Shown piece by piece: positions 1 through 9,525 of a stretch of 64,000 bases of DNA. Position numbers and translations under genes: made by a program. The DNA is from Paenibacillus marchantiae. Lineage in GTDB: Bacteria > Bacillota > Bacilli > Paenibacillales > Paenibacillaceae. Positions within the stretch are counted from its first letter, which is position 1. Every line of letters begins with the position of its first letter. The stretch lies in the NCBI RefSeq assembly GCF_028771845.1, contig NZ_CP118270.1:3534001-3598000 (forward strand). The letters run 5' to 3'. The notes below the pieces were generated by a model that was not told where the DNA came from, ran no database searches, and worked only from the letters and a program-made list of their open reading frames with translations.

Positions 1-567
1 TTCTGGGCAGGGACGATGAGCATGAACAATGAAAGCAAGGCAGGGGCATTTTATTGCCTGGAGGAAGGACAGCCTGTTCGAACGTTGTTCAGGGATGTAT
101 CCACATCCAATGGTTTGGGCTGGAGCCCGGATCAACAGAAGATGTATTACATTGATACGCCGACACGATCCATTGACCGTTTTGATTTTGATCTGGCTGC
201 TGGAGAGATAACGAACCGGACAAGTGTAATTGCTATACCGGAGGAATTTGGCTATCCGGATGGAATGACTGTAGACAGTGAGGGAATGCTGTGGGTTGCC
301 CACTGGGGCGGAGGAAGAGTTACTCGCTGGAATCCGCATACAGCAGAGCTGATGCAACAGATTGAGGTACCTGCAGATCAGGTGACATCCTGCTGTTTCG
401 GAGGGCCGGAGTTGGAGGACTTATATATTACGACTGCCCGAATCGGTATTCGAGAAGAGCGGCTGACGGAGACGCCGAATGCTGGATCTCTATTTGTAAT
501 TAAACCGGGTGTGAAAGGGCAGAAAACCTACGCTTTTGGCGGGGGAGCACAGTCGGATACGAAATAA
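1..567 (+). CDS. SMP-30/gluconolactonase-like protein, 3' part
   Basis: The reading frame is open from base 1 and ends at TAA 565-567, so the start lies outside the window. The visible 188 residues match the C-terminal half of the SMP-30/LRE/gluconolactonase beta-propeller. The run WAGTM near the beginning, SNGLGWSPD, YIDT and PDGMTVDSEGMLWVAHW are typical family motifs, including the Asn and Asp positions that bind the divalent metal. Members hydrolyse sugar lactones in the cytoplasm, but the substrate cannot be told. The first in-frame ATG (16) is internal to the domain and is not the real start. A terminator follows, so it is probably separate from the xyloglucanase locus downstream. Confidence 0.85.
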   Translation, partial: FWAGTMSMNNESKAGAFYCLEEGQPVRTLFRDVSTSNGLGWSPDQQKMYYIDTPTRSIDRFDFDLAAGEITNRTSVIAIPEEFGYPDGMTVDSEGMLWVAHWGGGRVTRWNPHTAELMQQIEVPADQVTSCCFGGPELEDLYITTARIGIREERLTETPNAGSLFVIKPGVKGQKTYAFGGGAQSDTK

Positions 568-627
568 ATGAAGGACAGTGTTACTAGAATTTTGTTCTTC
601 GTCTATAAAATATTTATCAATGGAGAA

Positions 628-657
628 GGGTGCTGTTTAAACAGCATCCTTTTTTTA
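628..657 (+). terminator. Rho-independent terminator after the SMP-30-like gene
   Basis: Stem TGCTGT/ACAGCA, extended by GG/CC with one bulge, is followed by a run of seven T. Confidence 0.75.
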
Positions 658-783
658 TGTTTTCAAAAGCGATATGCAGAAAAAAATACAAAAAATAGAA
701 TTTGGGCAGAAGGGGTTTTTTAATTGCCATCGAATGTTATTTATTGCAAGGTTAATCCAATGAATGGTAATCAAAATTGATTT

Positions 784-799
784 ATGAAAGCGTTTTATA
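784..799 (+). promoter_or_regulatory. cre-like site (CcpA) upstream of the xyloglucanase
   Basis: ATGAAAGCGTTTTATA matches the cre consensus WTGNNARCGNWWWCAW except at the C and A near the 3' end. It is about 130 bases before the xyloglucanase start, as expected for glucose repression of a polysaccharide hydrolase. The rest of gap 568-930 holds the preceding terminator, a possible 27-codon ORF at 845-928, and the AGGAGG at 914-919. Confidence 0.35.
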
Positions 800-930
800 A
801 AAATGGAAAGGAGGTGGGGCTGGTTGCCTGTTCCAATGCATTAAATGTCTGACACTGCACTCATCAACATGATGACACAGCGGGGTTTACCGGATGCGAT
901 GAATATATTTGAAGAGGAGGCTAAGTAATT

Positions 931-3900
931 ATGAAAACGTTTTTGGGAAAGCTGCGGGTGATGAGTTTGACGGTTGCTGTTGCAGCAGTTTCGTTGGGAG
1001 TACTCGCTGGAACAACAGATGCGGCACCTAGTGATTCATACCAGTGGAAAAATGTCGTGACCGGGGCTGGTGGGGGTTTTGTGCCGGGGATTATTTTCAA
1101 TGAGTCAGAGAAAGATTTGATCTATGCCCGGACGGATATCGGGGGAGCCTATCGCTGGAATCCTGCGAATGAGAGTTGGATTCCACTTACTGATTTTGTC
1201 GGCTGGGATGATTGGAACAAAAACGGTGTCGATGCGCTGGCAACAGACCCGGTTGATCCGAATCGAGTGTATATGGCTGTCGGCACGTACACGAATTCAT
1301 GGGACAAAAACAACGGCTCCATCTTGCGCTCTACGGACCGCGGTGATACTTGGCAGACCACCACTCTTCCGTTCAAAGTCGGCGGTAACATGCCGGGACG
1401 TTCCATGGGGGAACGCCTGACCGTTGATCCGAATAAAAATAGCATTTTGTATTTTGGTGCACGTAGTGGCAACGGACTCTGGAAAAGTACGGATTACGGC
1501 GTAACCTGGAACAAAGTAACGAGCTTCCCGAATCCCGGTACGTATGTAGAAGACCCGTCTTATGAATATACCAGTGACATCGTGGGTCTTTCTTGGATCA
1601 CGTTTGACAAATCAACAGGTTCTGCTGGACAGGCAACACAGACCATCTATGTCGGGGTAGCCGACAAAAATCAAAGCATATACCGCAGTACAAATGGAGG
1701 CGCAACGTGGACTGCTGTTGCTGGACAGCCTACAGGGTATTTACCTCATCACGGTGAACTGGATGCCAATGGAAATCTCTATATTTCATACAGCGATGGT
1801 GCAGGCCCTTATGATGGGGAAAAGGGAGACCTCTGGAAACTAAATACGACTACAGGGGTATGGACCAACATTAGTCCAGTGCCGAGCAGCAGCTCGGACA
1901 ATTATTTTGGATACGGCGGACTGGCTGTAGATGCTCAGCATCCTGGTACACTGATGGTGGCAACCCTCAACTCTTGGTGGCCTGACGCGAATCTGTTCCG
2001 CAGTACGGACAGTGGAGCTACTTGGACCCGCATTTGGGAATTTGAAGGATATCCAAACCGTAAAATGCGCTATACACAGGATATTTCGGCCGCTCCTTGG
2101 TTGACCTTTGGGACGAATCCTGCACCGCCTGAAGTTTCTCCAAAGCTGGGCTGGATGATTGGCGATCTGGAGATTGACCCGTTTGACTCTGACCGCATGA
2201 TGTATGGAACAGGTGCGACCATCTACGGCACGAAAAATCTGACAGACTGGGATGACGGCAACAAAATCAATATTTCAGTGATGGCCAAAGGGGTCGAGGA
2301 GATCGCGGTTCTGGATCTGATCAGCCCGCCAAGCGGTGCACATTTGTTAAGTGGGGTAGGGGATGTCTCGGGATTCCGTCATAACAATCTGGATCAGTCA
2401 CCAGCTACGATGTTTACCAGCCCCAACTACTCTTCTACGGAAAGTCTGGATTTTGCAGAGTTAAGTCCGAATACCATGGTTCGCGTTGGTAAAGCAGACT
2501 ATACTGCTGATCCGAATGCAAAATCCATTGGTTTATCCAGCGATGGTGGGACCACGTGGTATAAGGCAAACGCAGAGCCTGCCGGTACAACCGGAGGAGG
2601 AACCGTAGCTATCTCGGCAAATGGTAATCGACTTGTATGGAGCACGTCGGACAAGGGTGTGCATTATTCCACTGGCGGCAACTCATGGACAGCGAGTTCA
2701 GGTATACCCGCACAGGCAAAAGTGATCTCCGACCGGGTAAATTCGAACAAATTCTATGGATTTGCTGCCGGTAAAGTCTATGTGAGCACCAATGGTGGTG
2801 CCTCCTTCACTGCATCTGCGGCAACTGGGCTTCCGGTAGAAGGTAACGCGGATCTGGACGCTGTTCCAGGAACGGAAGGCGAACTTTGGTTTGCAGGCGG
2901 CAGTGAAGAGGAAGGGCCATATGGTCTGTGGCATTCCACCGATTCAGGAGCGACCTTTACCAAGCTTGCAAATGTGGAGGAAGCGGACAGCATCGGTTTT
3001 GGTAAAGCGGCACCTGGGCAGAACGTGGTCGCGCTGTACACGATTGCTAAGATTGATGGAACACGTGGATTTTTCCGTTCCGATGACGGCGGGGCGAATT
3101 GGGTACGGATTAACGATAATCAGCATCAATATGCACGTGTGACCACGATTACAGGTGATCCACGTTTGTATGGAAGAGTGTATCTGGGTACGAATGGACG
3201 AGGCATTTTATATGCTGACCGTATTGGTGGGAACAATGGCGGTGGAGAAGGTGGAGGCGAGACTCCGGTGAACAGTTCGGCCATCACACCAGTGAATGCG
3301 GAATTTGATAAAAATACAGGCAATCAGGTAGATATTCCTGTAACGTTGACACTGAACGGAAACACTTTTAGTGCAATACGTAATGGCAATACAACGCTGG
3401 TTTCAGGTACGGATTACACATTATCGGGCAATCAGGTCGTGTTGAGTAAAACCTATCTGGCTTCTTTGTCCAAGGGAAGCGCGGCGTTAACCTTTCATTT
3501 CAGTGCAGGCAATGATGCGATCCTAAATCTGACGATCAAAGACACGACGGCTGTACCCGCAGGAGCCATTCGAATTGAGATGTTTAATGGAACGAATTCA
3601 GCAACGTGGAACTCCATTAATCCTAAGATCAAATTAACGAATACAGGTACTTCGGCCATTAATCTTTCCGACGTCAAAATTCGTTACTATTATACGATCA
3701 ATGGCGCTCAAGCCCAAAACTTTTTCTGTGACTGGGCAACAGCTGGAAACGACAATGTTACAGGGGCGTTTAGCGCGCTGTCGACCCCAGTGACCGGAGC
3801 AGATTCCGTGCTGGAGATTGGCTTCAAAACTTCTGCGGGTTCATTGGCAGCGGGGCAAAGTACTGAAATTCAGGCACGGTTCTCCAAAACAGACTGGACC

Positions 3901-4014
3901 AACTACACTCAGACGGATGATTATTCGTTTGCTCCAAGTCAAACAGCCTATACTGACTGGAACAAAGTAACGGGATATATTGCCGGAAGTCTTCAATGGG
4001 GTATCGAACCTTAG
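931..4014 (+). CDS. Secreted GH74 xyloglucanase with X2 and CBM3 modules
   Basis: An endo-acting xyloglucan hydrolase of glycoside hydrolase family 74 (1027 residues). Residues 1-31 form a signal peptide (KLR, hydrophobic core, cut near TTDAA-PS). Residues about 38-765 are the twin seven-bladed propeller, with repeated sialidase/BNR motifs such as RSTDRGDTW, KSTDYGVTW and RSTNGGATW. Asp69 in RTDIGGAYR and Asp478 in GDVSGF align with the catalytic base and acid of known GH74 enzymes. A Gly-rich linker leads to an X2 module (about 781-872) and a family 3 carbohydrate-binding module (about 878-1027). The ATG at 931 has AGGAGG 12 bases upstream. The protein should act outside the cell on plant cell-wall xyloglucan bound through the CBM. 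The neighbouring transporter and beta-galactosidase fit oligosaccharide uptake. Confidence 0.95.
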   Translation: MKTFLGKLRVMSLTVAVAAVSLGVLAGTTDAAPSDSYQWKNVVTGAGGGFVPGIIFNESEKDLIYARTDIGGAYRWNPANESWIPLTDFVGWDDWNKNGVDALATDPVDPNRVYMAVGTYTNSWDKNNGSILRSTDRGDTWQTTTLPFKVGGNMPGRSMGERLTVDPNKNSILYFGARSGNGLWKSTDYGVTWNKVTSFPNPGTYVEDPSYEYTSDIVGLSWITFDKSTGSAGQATQTIYVGVADKNQSIYRSTNGGATWTAVAGQPTGYLPHHGELDANGNLYISYSDGAGPYDGEKGDLWKLNTTTGVWTNISPVPSSSSDNYFGYGGLAVDAQHPGTLMVATLNSWWPDANLFRSTDSGATWTRIWEFEGYPNRKMRYTQDISAAPWLTFGTNPAPPEVSPKLGWMIGDLEIDPFDSDRMMYGTGATIYGTKNLTDWDDGNKINISVMAKGVEEIAVLDLISPPSGAHLLSGVGDVSGFRHNNLDQSPATMFTSPNYSSTESLDFAELSPNTMVRVGKADYTADPNAKSIGLSSDGGTTWYKANAEPAGTTGGGTVAISANGNRLVWSTSDKGVHYSTGGNSWTASSGIPAQAKVISDRVNSNKFYGFAAGKVYVSTNGGASFTASAATGLPVEGNADLDAVPGTEGELWFAGGSEEEGPYGLWHSTDSGATFTKLANVEEADSIGFGKAAPGQNVVALYTIAKIDGTRGFFRSDDGGANWVRINDNQHQYARVTTITGDPRLYGRVYLGTNGRGILYADRIGGNNGGGEGGGETPVNSSAITPVNAEFDKNTGNQVDIPVTLTLNGNTFSAIRNGNTTLVSGTDYTLSGNQVVLSKTYLASLSKGSAALTFHFSAGNDAILNLTIKDTTAVPAGAIRIEMFNGTNSATWNSINPKIKLTNTGTSAINLSDVKIRYYYTINGAQAQNFFCDWATAGNDNVTGAFSALSTPVTGADSVLEIGFKTSAGSLAAGQSTEIQARFSKTDWTNYTQTDDYSFAPSQTAYTDWNKVTGYIAGSLQWGIEP

Positions 4015-4061
4015 ACCTGAACTTGAAATGAAAGTATGACTTAATTTAAACGTATATCGAT

Positions 4062-4116
4062 AAGAAGTCCTGGCTCGCCGAAAATGATTCATGGCGGGCC
4101 GGGGCTTCTTATTTTG
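4062..4116 (+). terminator. Strong terminator after the xyloglucanase gene
   Basis: An 18-base stem (AAGAAGTCCTGGCTCGCC pairing with GGCGGGCCGGGGCTTCTT, with some G-U pairs) is followed by a T-rich stretch. The remainder of gap 4015-4397 holds a cre-like site and no gene. Confidence 0.8.
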
Positions 4117-4302
4117 TCGAAATATAGTGTACACTAAAGTGAGTTTCCGTTAGCATTTTGCATTATTCGAATCAACTCACTCCCGGGTACAAGATAAAAA
4201 TCTTGCTGATTGAAAGTCGCTCTATGGATTTATGCAAAATGCCTACCATTGCTTAAACGTTCGTTTTGAGATATAAAAAGAAGTACAAAACTTTTAAATT
4301 AA

Positions 4303-4316
4303 TGTAACCGCTAACA
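4303..4316 (+). promoter_or_regulatory. cre-like site upstream of the response regulator
   Basis: TGTAACCGCTAACA matches the relaxed cre form TGNAANCGNWNNCA throughout. It lies 82 bases before the response-regulator start, so the two-component system itself may be subject to CcpA catabolite control. Inferred from sequence match only. Confidence 0.45.
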
Positions 4317-4397
4317 CGGGGAAGCCATTCTATCCGATATATGATGGTATATCTTGAACAGACATAGAAGAAAGATTAGACAAGGGGGTCAAGGGTC

Positions 4398-5945
4398 ATG
4401 AACCGGTTGTGTAAGGTGCTGATTGTTGACGATGAGTTTCTTGTAAGGCAAGGCATTAAGCACCATATGAACTGGGAAGCTGAAGGTTTTCAGATTGTAG
4501 GTGAAGCTTCCAACGGGGAAGAAGGGCTTGAACAGGTACACTCATTACAGCCGGATATTGTCATTACGGACATCGTAATGCCTGTGATGGATGGGGAAAC
4601 ATTTGTCAGGACGTTAAAAGCCAGTCATCCGCAGATTGAGGTTATCGTACTTAGCAGCTTCAGTGAATTTGAATATGTACGTTCAACGCTCCAAAATGGA
4701 GCAGCAGACTATATATTGAAACCCAAACTGGATACCAATGAATTATTACAAGTACTTCAGCGTACGGCTGGCAAAATTCCCGAATTGCAGTTTGAGCCTT
4801 CTCATGATGGGTGGAGGCTCGGACAACTGATGGAGAAAATGCTGTCCGGTTTTACGTTGGATGAGGATAATGAGTTGCTTATGATTAGGGAGACGTTTCC
4901 TCACCGATGCTTCCGCTTACTCGTATATAAGCCGCAGGATACACAAGTACGTGTGCACAAGCTGGATAACGAGCAATTGGAGTCCAGGTTACGGGATCTG
5001 CTCCCCGACGTGGAGTGCGCAATCGTTCCGGCCGAAGGTACCTCGCCAGTGGTGCTCCTTAATGTTGAGCCTGCGAAGGATGAATGGATGGTGCAGCGAA
5101 TTAAGGAGTTGGCGAGCGAGAATAAGGACGGGCAGGACGGACCTTGCTGGGTGCTGAGCGACAGCTTCTCTTCATTTGAAGAGATGGGGGACGTATATCG
5201 AACACGTCTGATCAAGCTAATGGAGTATCGCTTTTATTATGAGGACCGATCTATTCTGGTGTATGGCGAACTTCCGCCTCTTCACCCTGCAGGATATCAG
5301 TTCAATGTGAACATGTTTTTGCAGCATGTGAAGCGAAATAGAACAGAAGCCGCAAGAGAATATTTGCAGGAGCATGCCCTTACGTTGGGGCGGGATTATA
5401 TTGCGGATGTGTTTGAAATTAAGTCCTTTCTGGGCAATCTGATCTTTAACGTGACCATTACGTTGGCAGATATGGATGTGCAGTCCGCTGCACTGGAAGA
5501 GAGCAAGTATGCCTATTTCAAACATGTGGATGGCGCCTCTAGTCTAACAGAAGCGATGAATGTGCTGGATCAGTTCATGGCTGAGGTACAGGAGTGCACC
5601 ACTGGAGAGGGCGCAAGACGAAGTGATCCGAATATGAAAATGCTGCTGGAATATATGCATCAGCACTTTGATCAGCCACTCGGACTTGCCGAAGTAGCCA
5701 AGCATTTTCATTTTAATCCATCGTACTTGTCCAGTTATTTCTCTTCACACAAAAAAGAAGGCTTTAACGAATATTTGAATAAAATTCGGATTGAAAAGGC
5801 AGAGGAACTCCTCCGCTCAGACGATGTTACCATTTCCGAAATTAGCAGCATGGTAGGGTATTCCGACCACAGTTACTTTTGCAAGGTGTTCAAAAAATTT
5901 ACCGGACTGTCACCGAGCCGATACCGGCGAAAATTCTGGGCATAA
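4398..5945 (+). CDS. YesN-type response regulator with AraC DNA-binding domain
   Basis: A 515-residue transcription regulator. The N-terminal receiver (1-120) has the acidic pair D11-D12 and the phosphoacceptor Asp58 in VITDIVMPVMDG. A long linker region of unrecognised fold follows. The C-terminal 100 residues are an AraC/XylS double helix-turn-helix, with NPSYLSSYFSSHKKEGFNEYL and VGYSDHSYFCKVFKKFTGLSPSRYRR. In Bacillales such regulators sit with YesM-type kinases and activate neighbouring sugar transporter genes. The kinase gene starts 19 bases downstream, so the two are co-transcribed. The likely targets are the ABC transporter and glycosidase genes next door, which is an inference. Confidence 0.92.
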   Translation: MNRLCKVLIVDDEFLVRQGIKHHMNWEAEGFQIVGEASNGEEGLEQVHSLQPDIVITDIVMPVMDGETFVRTLKASHPQIEVIVLSSFSEFEYVRSTLQNGAADYILKPKLDTNELLQVLQRTAGKIPELQFEPSHDGWRLGQLMEKMLSGFTLDEDNELLMIRETFPHRCFRLLVYKPQDTQVRVHKLDNEQLESRLRDLLPDVECAIVPAEGTSPVVLLNVEPAKDEWMVQRIKELASENKDGQDGPCWVLSDSFSSFEEMGDVYRTRLIKLMEYRFYYEDRSILVYGELPPLHPAGYQFNVNMFLQHVKRNRTEAAREYLQEHALTLGRDYIADVFEIKSFLGNLIFNVTITLADMDVQSAALEESKYAYFKHVDGASSLTEAMNVLDQFMAEVQECTTGEGARRSDPNMKMLLEYMHQHFDQPLGLAEVAKHFHFNPSYLSSYFSSHKKEGFNEYLNKIRIEKAEELLRSDDVTISEISSMVGYSDHSYFCKVFKKFTGLSPSRYRRKFWA

Positions 5946-5964
5946 CGTCAGAAGGAAGAAATAA

Positions 5965-7731
5965 ATGAAGAAATGGATGAATGCATTCTCAAGGCTTGGA
6001 CTTTTCCCAAAACTGTTCCTCGTTATGTTCGTTAGCATCATTCTTGTCTCCGTGCTCATTCTATGGACATCGATTCATATGTCGACCAAGCTGTTTACCG
6101 AGACGTTCAGTATTACGAACTCCAAGGTACTTAGCCAGATCAAAACGAACTTTGAATCCTTCAACGATGCGATTGCTGCTGTATCCAATAATGTTAGCCA
6201 AAGCGGGGCAATTCGTGGTTATCTGTCTGAGGGGGAGGGTGACTCCCTCACGATGGCAAAATCCTATTATAATATGAGAGAAACGATGGACCGGATTCAA
6301 TCAATTACGGAGTCCTATGAAGTTGGTATAACGATTAGCGGTATTAATGGGCGTACGTATTCCACCGATCGATCTCATCTTCGTTTATCAGCAGATGAAT
6401 TGAAAGAGCAGCCGATTACGCTGGAAGCAGCGGCCAGTCCGAACCGGATCATTTTTGACGACTATCAGACGAATGATGAGACTGCCCAGCAGATGATCTC
6501 AGCGACCAAGGCATTGACGGATCGTGCTGAAAACCGACTCTATGGTACGTTGTATGTCACCATGAGAGAGAACGCATTTCGTCAGTTCTATAGCAGTTTC
6601 ACGAGCAGGGGCAATGATGTGGTTATTCTGAATGATACGGGTGAGATTGTATCGTCCAATCGTGAAGAGTGGATCGGCACCACTCAACTCGAATTGCTGA
6701 CCTATGCCAGAGAAATGAATAACGAAAGTGTAAAAGGTGTAAATGCACGGGTCATGGATCAGGACAGTGTGGTATTGTCCGAGTACTTACCATTTTATCG
6801 GTTTTATATTGTAAACGTCGTCGATAAGGATCTCGCGATGGGGCAGCTGATTGACATGAAGACAATTGCTCTGATCTGTGCAGCCATTGTAGCCGGAGCT
6901 CTCATACTCGTGTTCCTTATTACGAATCAGATCACGAAGTCGCTGCGCAGACTTGTGAAGCAGATGTCCAATATAACCAAAAGTGATCTGGACAACTATA
7001 TTCCAGTCAGTGGGAGTTATGAGAGTCGACAGTTAGGTCACGCCTATAACTACATGCTGGACGAACTTCATGACTATGTGGATCAGCTGGTACTTACACA
7101 GCGGGAGCAACGAAATGCCGAGCTGGCGGCGCTGCAAAGCCAGATTAATCCTCATTTCCTGTACAATACCCTGGCTTCCGTGAAAGTCCTGGTTCAGCAA
7201 GGCAACAAGGATAGGGCTGCCGAAACCATCAATGCGTTAATCTCCTTATTGCAGAATACGATTAGTAACGTGAGTGAGACGATAACGGTGGAGCAAGAGG
7301 TCGAAAACCTGAAAAACTATGTATTCATTAATCATGTCCGATACGGAGGGCGCATTAAAGCAGCCTTCTACGTAGCTCCGGATTGTACACATTATCATGT
7401 ACCCAAACTGGTGATTCAGCCCTTTATCGAGAATGCCTTCTTCCATGGATTCATTTCCAAGGAAACAGGCACTATTCATGTGATGGTCTCCAGAGCCGGA
7501 GAGTCATTGATTTGCGAGATTATGGATAACGGGGACGGGATAGAAGGATTCTCCATGGGTGAGTCGCTGCCCAATCCGAAGAATAATCGGCAATTGTTTA
7601 GTGGTATTGGTATCCGGAATGTACATGATCGCATAGAGCTATTGTACGGGGCACCTTATGGTGTAACCATAATGAGCAAACCGGGAGAGGGTACAAGGGT
7701 TACTGTTACACTTCCGTTGATTACGAGCTAA
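5965..7731 (+). CDS. YesM-type sensor histidine kinase
   Basis: A 588-residue membrane kinase. TM1 is at about 15-37, an extracytoplasmic sensor domain at about 38-295, TM2 at about 297-320, and HAMP at about 320-375. A His_kinase domain follows with QSQINPHFLYNTLASVK; His397 is the phosphorylated residue. The HATPase fold has N-box IQPFIENAFFHGF and G boxes DNGDGI and GIGIRNVHDRI. It should sense an extracellular or periplasm-side sugar signal, possibly with the neighbouring solute-binding lipoprotein, and phosphorylate the regulator encoded just upstream. It is followed by a terminator, so regulator plus kinase form a two-gene operon. Confidence 0.93.
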   Translation: MKKWMNAFSRLGLFPKLFLVMFVSIILVSVLILWTSIHMSTKLFTETFSITNSKVLSQIKTNFESFNDAIAAVSNNVSQSGAIRGYLSEGEGDSLTMAKSYYNMRETMDRIQSITESYEVGITISGINGRTYSTDRSHLRLSADELKEQPITLEAAASPNRIIFDDYQTNDETAQQMISATKALTDRAENRLYGTLYVTMRENAFRQFYSSFTSRGNDVVILNDTGEIVSSNREEWIGTTQLELLTYAREMNNESVKGVNARVMDQDSVVLSEYLPFYRFYIVNVVDKDLAMGQLIDMKTIALICAAIVAGALILVFLITNQITKSLRRLVKQMSNITKSDLDNYIPVSGSYESRQLGHAYNYMLDELHDYVDQLVLTQREQRNAELAALQSQINPHFLYNTLASVKVLVQQGNKDRAAETINALISLLQNTISNVSETITVEQEVENLKNYVFINHVRYGGRIKAAFYVAPDCTHYHVPKLVIQPFIENAFFHGFISKETGTIHVMVSRAGESLICEIMDNGDGIEGFSMGESLPNPKNNRQLFSGIGIRNVHDRIELLYGAPYGVTIMSKPGEGTRVTVTLPLITS

Positions 7732-7787
7732 TAATAGCTTTTGAGTGAATACAAGGTCGTTATTTTTATGAAAAGGTGGCTTTATAG

Positions 7788-7833
7788 AAGGTCTTCCTGG
7801 GTTGTCGTTGACAACACGGGAGGGCCTTTTTGG
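7788..7833 (+). terminator. Terminator after the kinase gene
   Basis: AAGGTCTTCCTGGGTT pairs with AACACGGGAGGGCCTT around a short loop, followed by TTTTT. The rest of gap 7732-8095 holds two cre-like sites and an AT-rich promoter region. Confidence 0.75.
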
Positions 7834-7923
7834 TGCTCAGAGCGTAAGAATTCAGCCAGACTTGTAAAATATTCAGATTAAAAAAGTACAAAATCAAAAA
7901 AAATTACAAAAAAACAAAATTAA

Positions 7924-7937
7924 TGCAAGCGGTTTCT
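7924..7937 (+). promoter_or_regulatory. cre-like site upstream of the sugar ABC transporter
   Basis: TGCAAGCGGTTTCT matches TGNAARCGNWWWCA except at the final base. A second match on the other strand lies about 110 bases downstream. Together they suggest CcpA control of the transporter operon. Confidence 0.45.
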
Positions 7938-8030
7938 GTAAAGGTTTTCATTGTGGCAATAAGATGACAAATCAACACAAAATTATTACTAACGAATGAA
8001 GATTTGGGAATGATAAGATGAATTCATCGA

Positions 8031-8046
8031 GAGCAAACGCTTTCAG
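8031..8046 (-). promoter_or_regulatory. Second cre-like site before the transporter operon
   Basis: Read on the minus strand, CTGAAAGCGTTTGCTC matches the cre core TGNAANCGNWNNCA with one mismatch at the last base. It lies about 50 bases before the TTG start of the binding-protein gene, placing it in the likely leader. That position would suit a roadblock type of repression. Confidence 0.35.
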
Positions 8047-8095
8047 AAAACGCAAACAAATTACACACAAAGAGGTCGAAGGGGAGTTGAATCGT

Positions 8096-9388
8096 TTGAA
8101 AAAAATGTGGGTACTGATGCTCGTTACTGTCCTGCTGTTGTCTGCATGTTCTTCCGGTGGTGGAGGGAACAAGGCAAGTGAGGGTGAAAAAACCGCTAAT
8201 GAAATTACGATCTGGGCTTGGGATAAAGCGTTTAACGTCGCTGCATTAGAAACAGCAAAAGAAGCCTATCAAAAACAAAATCCTGATCTGAAAATCAACA
8301 TCATTGAATATGCTCAAGCTGATATTATCCAAAAGCTGAATACAGGTTTGAACTCGGGAACAAGCAGCGGCCTTCCGAACATTGTTCTGATTGAAGATTA
8401 CCGTGCACAAAGTTTCCTGAACGCTTACCCTGATGCATTTAAAGATATGTCCTCTACAATCAAAGCTTCCGATTTCGCAGAGTACAAACTGGGACCAACC
8501 GCTTTTGATGGCAAACAGTTTGGTGTTCCGTTTGACTCTGGTGTAACAGGTCTCTACTACAGAACAGATTTGCTGGAGCAAGCAGGCTACAAAGCAGCTG
8601 ACCTTCAGGACATCACATGGGATGATTACATCAAAATCGGTAAAGATGTGAAAGCCAAAACTGGCAAAGATCTGATCACACTTGATCCTAACGATTTGGG
8701 TCTGATCCGTATGATGATTCAATCCGCAGGTTCATGGTATTCCAAAGAAGATGGTAAAACACCTGATCTGGCTGGCAATGCAGCACTGAAAGAAGCATTT
8801 GTAACGTACAAAGCAATGATGGATGCAAATATCGTTAAGTTGAACTCCGACTGGAGCCAATTCGTGGCAGCATTCAACAATGGTGATGTTGCTACCATTC
8901 CTACAGGAAACTGGATTACACCATCCGTGCGTCAAGAAGCATCGCAATCTGGCAAATGGGCGGTAGCACCACTTCCTAAAATGGCTGGACAATCGAATTC
9001 TGTACACGCATCGAACTTGGGTGGCAGCTCTTGGTACGTTATGAATAATGTTGCTGGTGCAGACCAAGCGGCTGACTTCATGGGTAAAACATTCGGTTCT
9101 GATAAACAATTGTATCAAGATTTGCTGAACAACATTGGTGCAATCGGCACGTACAAACCGGCGGCAGAAGGCGAAGCATTTGATAAAGCCGACGAGTTCT
9201 TCGGTGGACAAAAAGTGTTTGCTGATTTTGCAAAATGGACACAAGAAATCCCTAGCGTAAACTACGGTATCAACACATATGCCATCGAGGACATTTTGGT
9301 TGTTGAAATGCAAAACTTCCTGAACGGCAAAGCGATTGATGACGTTCTGGCTGATGCACAGAAACAAGCTGAAGCACAATTAAACTAA
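8096..9388 (+). CDS. Sugar ABC transporter substrate-binding lipoprotein
   Basis: An extracellular solute-binding protein of family 1 (MalE-like), about 430 residues. I chose TTG at 8096 because AAGGGGAG (8079-8086) lies 9 bases before it and it gives a normal lipoprotein signal: MKKMWVLMLVTVLLLSAC, with lipobox LSAC and lipidated Cys18. The longer frame from 8018 would bury the signal peptide. Mature features include EITIWAWD near the start and GVPFDSGVTGLYYRTDLLEQAGY. It should capture oligosaccharides at the cell surface for the two permeases downstream. Given the GH74 enzyme, xyloglucan fragments are likely but unproven. Confidence 0.92.
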   Translation: MKKMWVLMLVTVLLLSACSSGGGGNKASEGEKTANEITIWAWDKAFNVAALETAKEAYQKQNPDLKINIIEYAQADIIQKLNTGLNSGTSSGLPNIVLIEDYRAQSFLNAYPDAFKDMSSTIKASDFAEYKLGPTAFDGKQFGVPFDSGVTGLYYRTDLLEQAGYKAADLQDITWDDYIKIGKDVKAKTGKDLITLDPNDLGLIRMMIQSAGSWYSKEDGKTPDLAGNAALKEAFVTYKAMMDANIVKLNSDWSQFVAAFNNGDVATIPTGNWITPSVRQEASQSGKWAVAPLPKMAGQSNSVHASNLGGSSWYVMNNVAGADQAADFMGKTFGSDKQLYQDLLNNIGAIGTYKPAAEGEAFDKADEFFGGQKVFADFAKWTQEIPSVNYGINTYAIEDILVVEMQNFLNGKAIDDVLADAQKQAEAQLN

Positions 9389-9408
9389 GATGATCCACGG
9401 TAACTTAT

Positions 9409-9492
9409 AGAACCCAAGGAAGCATCGGAGCCGTTCCACTGTCTGGCACAAGCAATAGCCGACCCGGACATGGTGGAGGCTCCCTGGGTTCT
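9409..9492 (+). other. Intercistronic inverted repeat between binding protein and permease
   Basis: AGAACCCAAGGAAGC pairs with GCTCCCTGGGTTCT across an 84-base span. Inner pairings GGAGCC/GGCTCC are possible. No T-run follows. Such structures after a binding-protein gene often stabilise its mRNA segment or limit read-through, giving more binding protein than permease. Confidence 0.6.
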
Positions 9493-9525
9493 ATCCATGT
9501 TACACGGAGAGAGAGGAGCCATACT

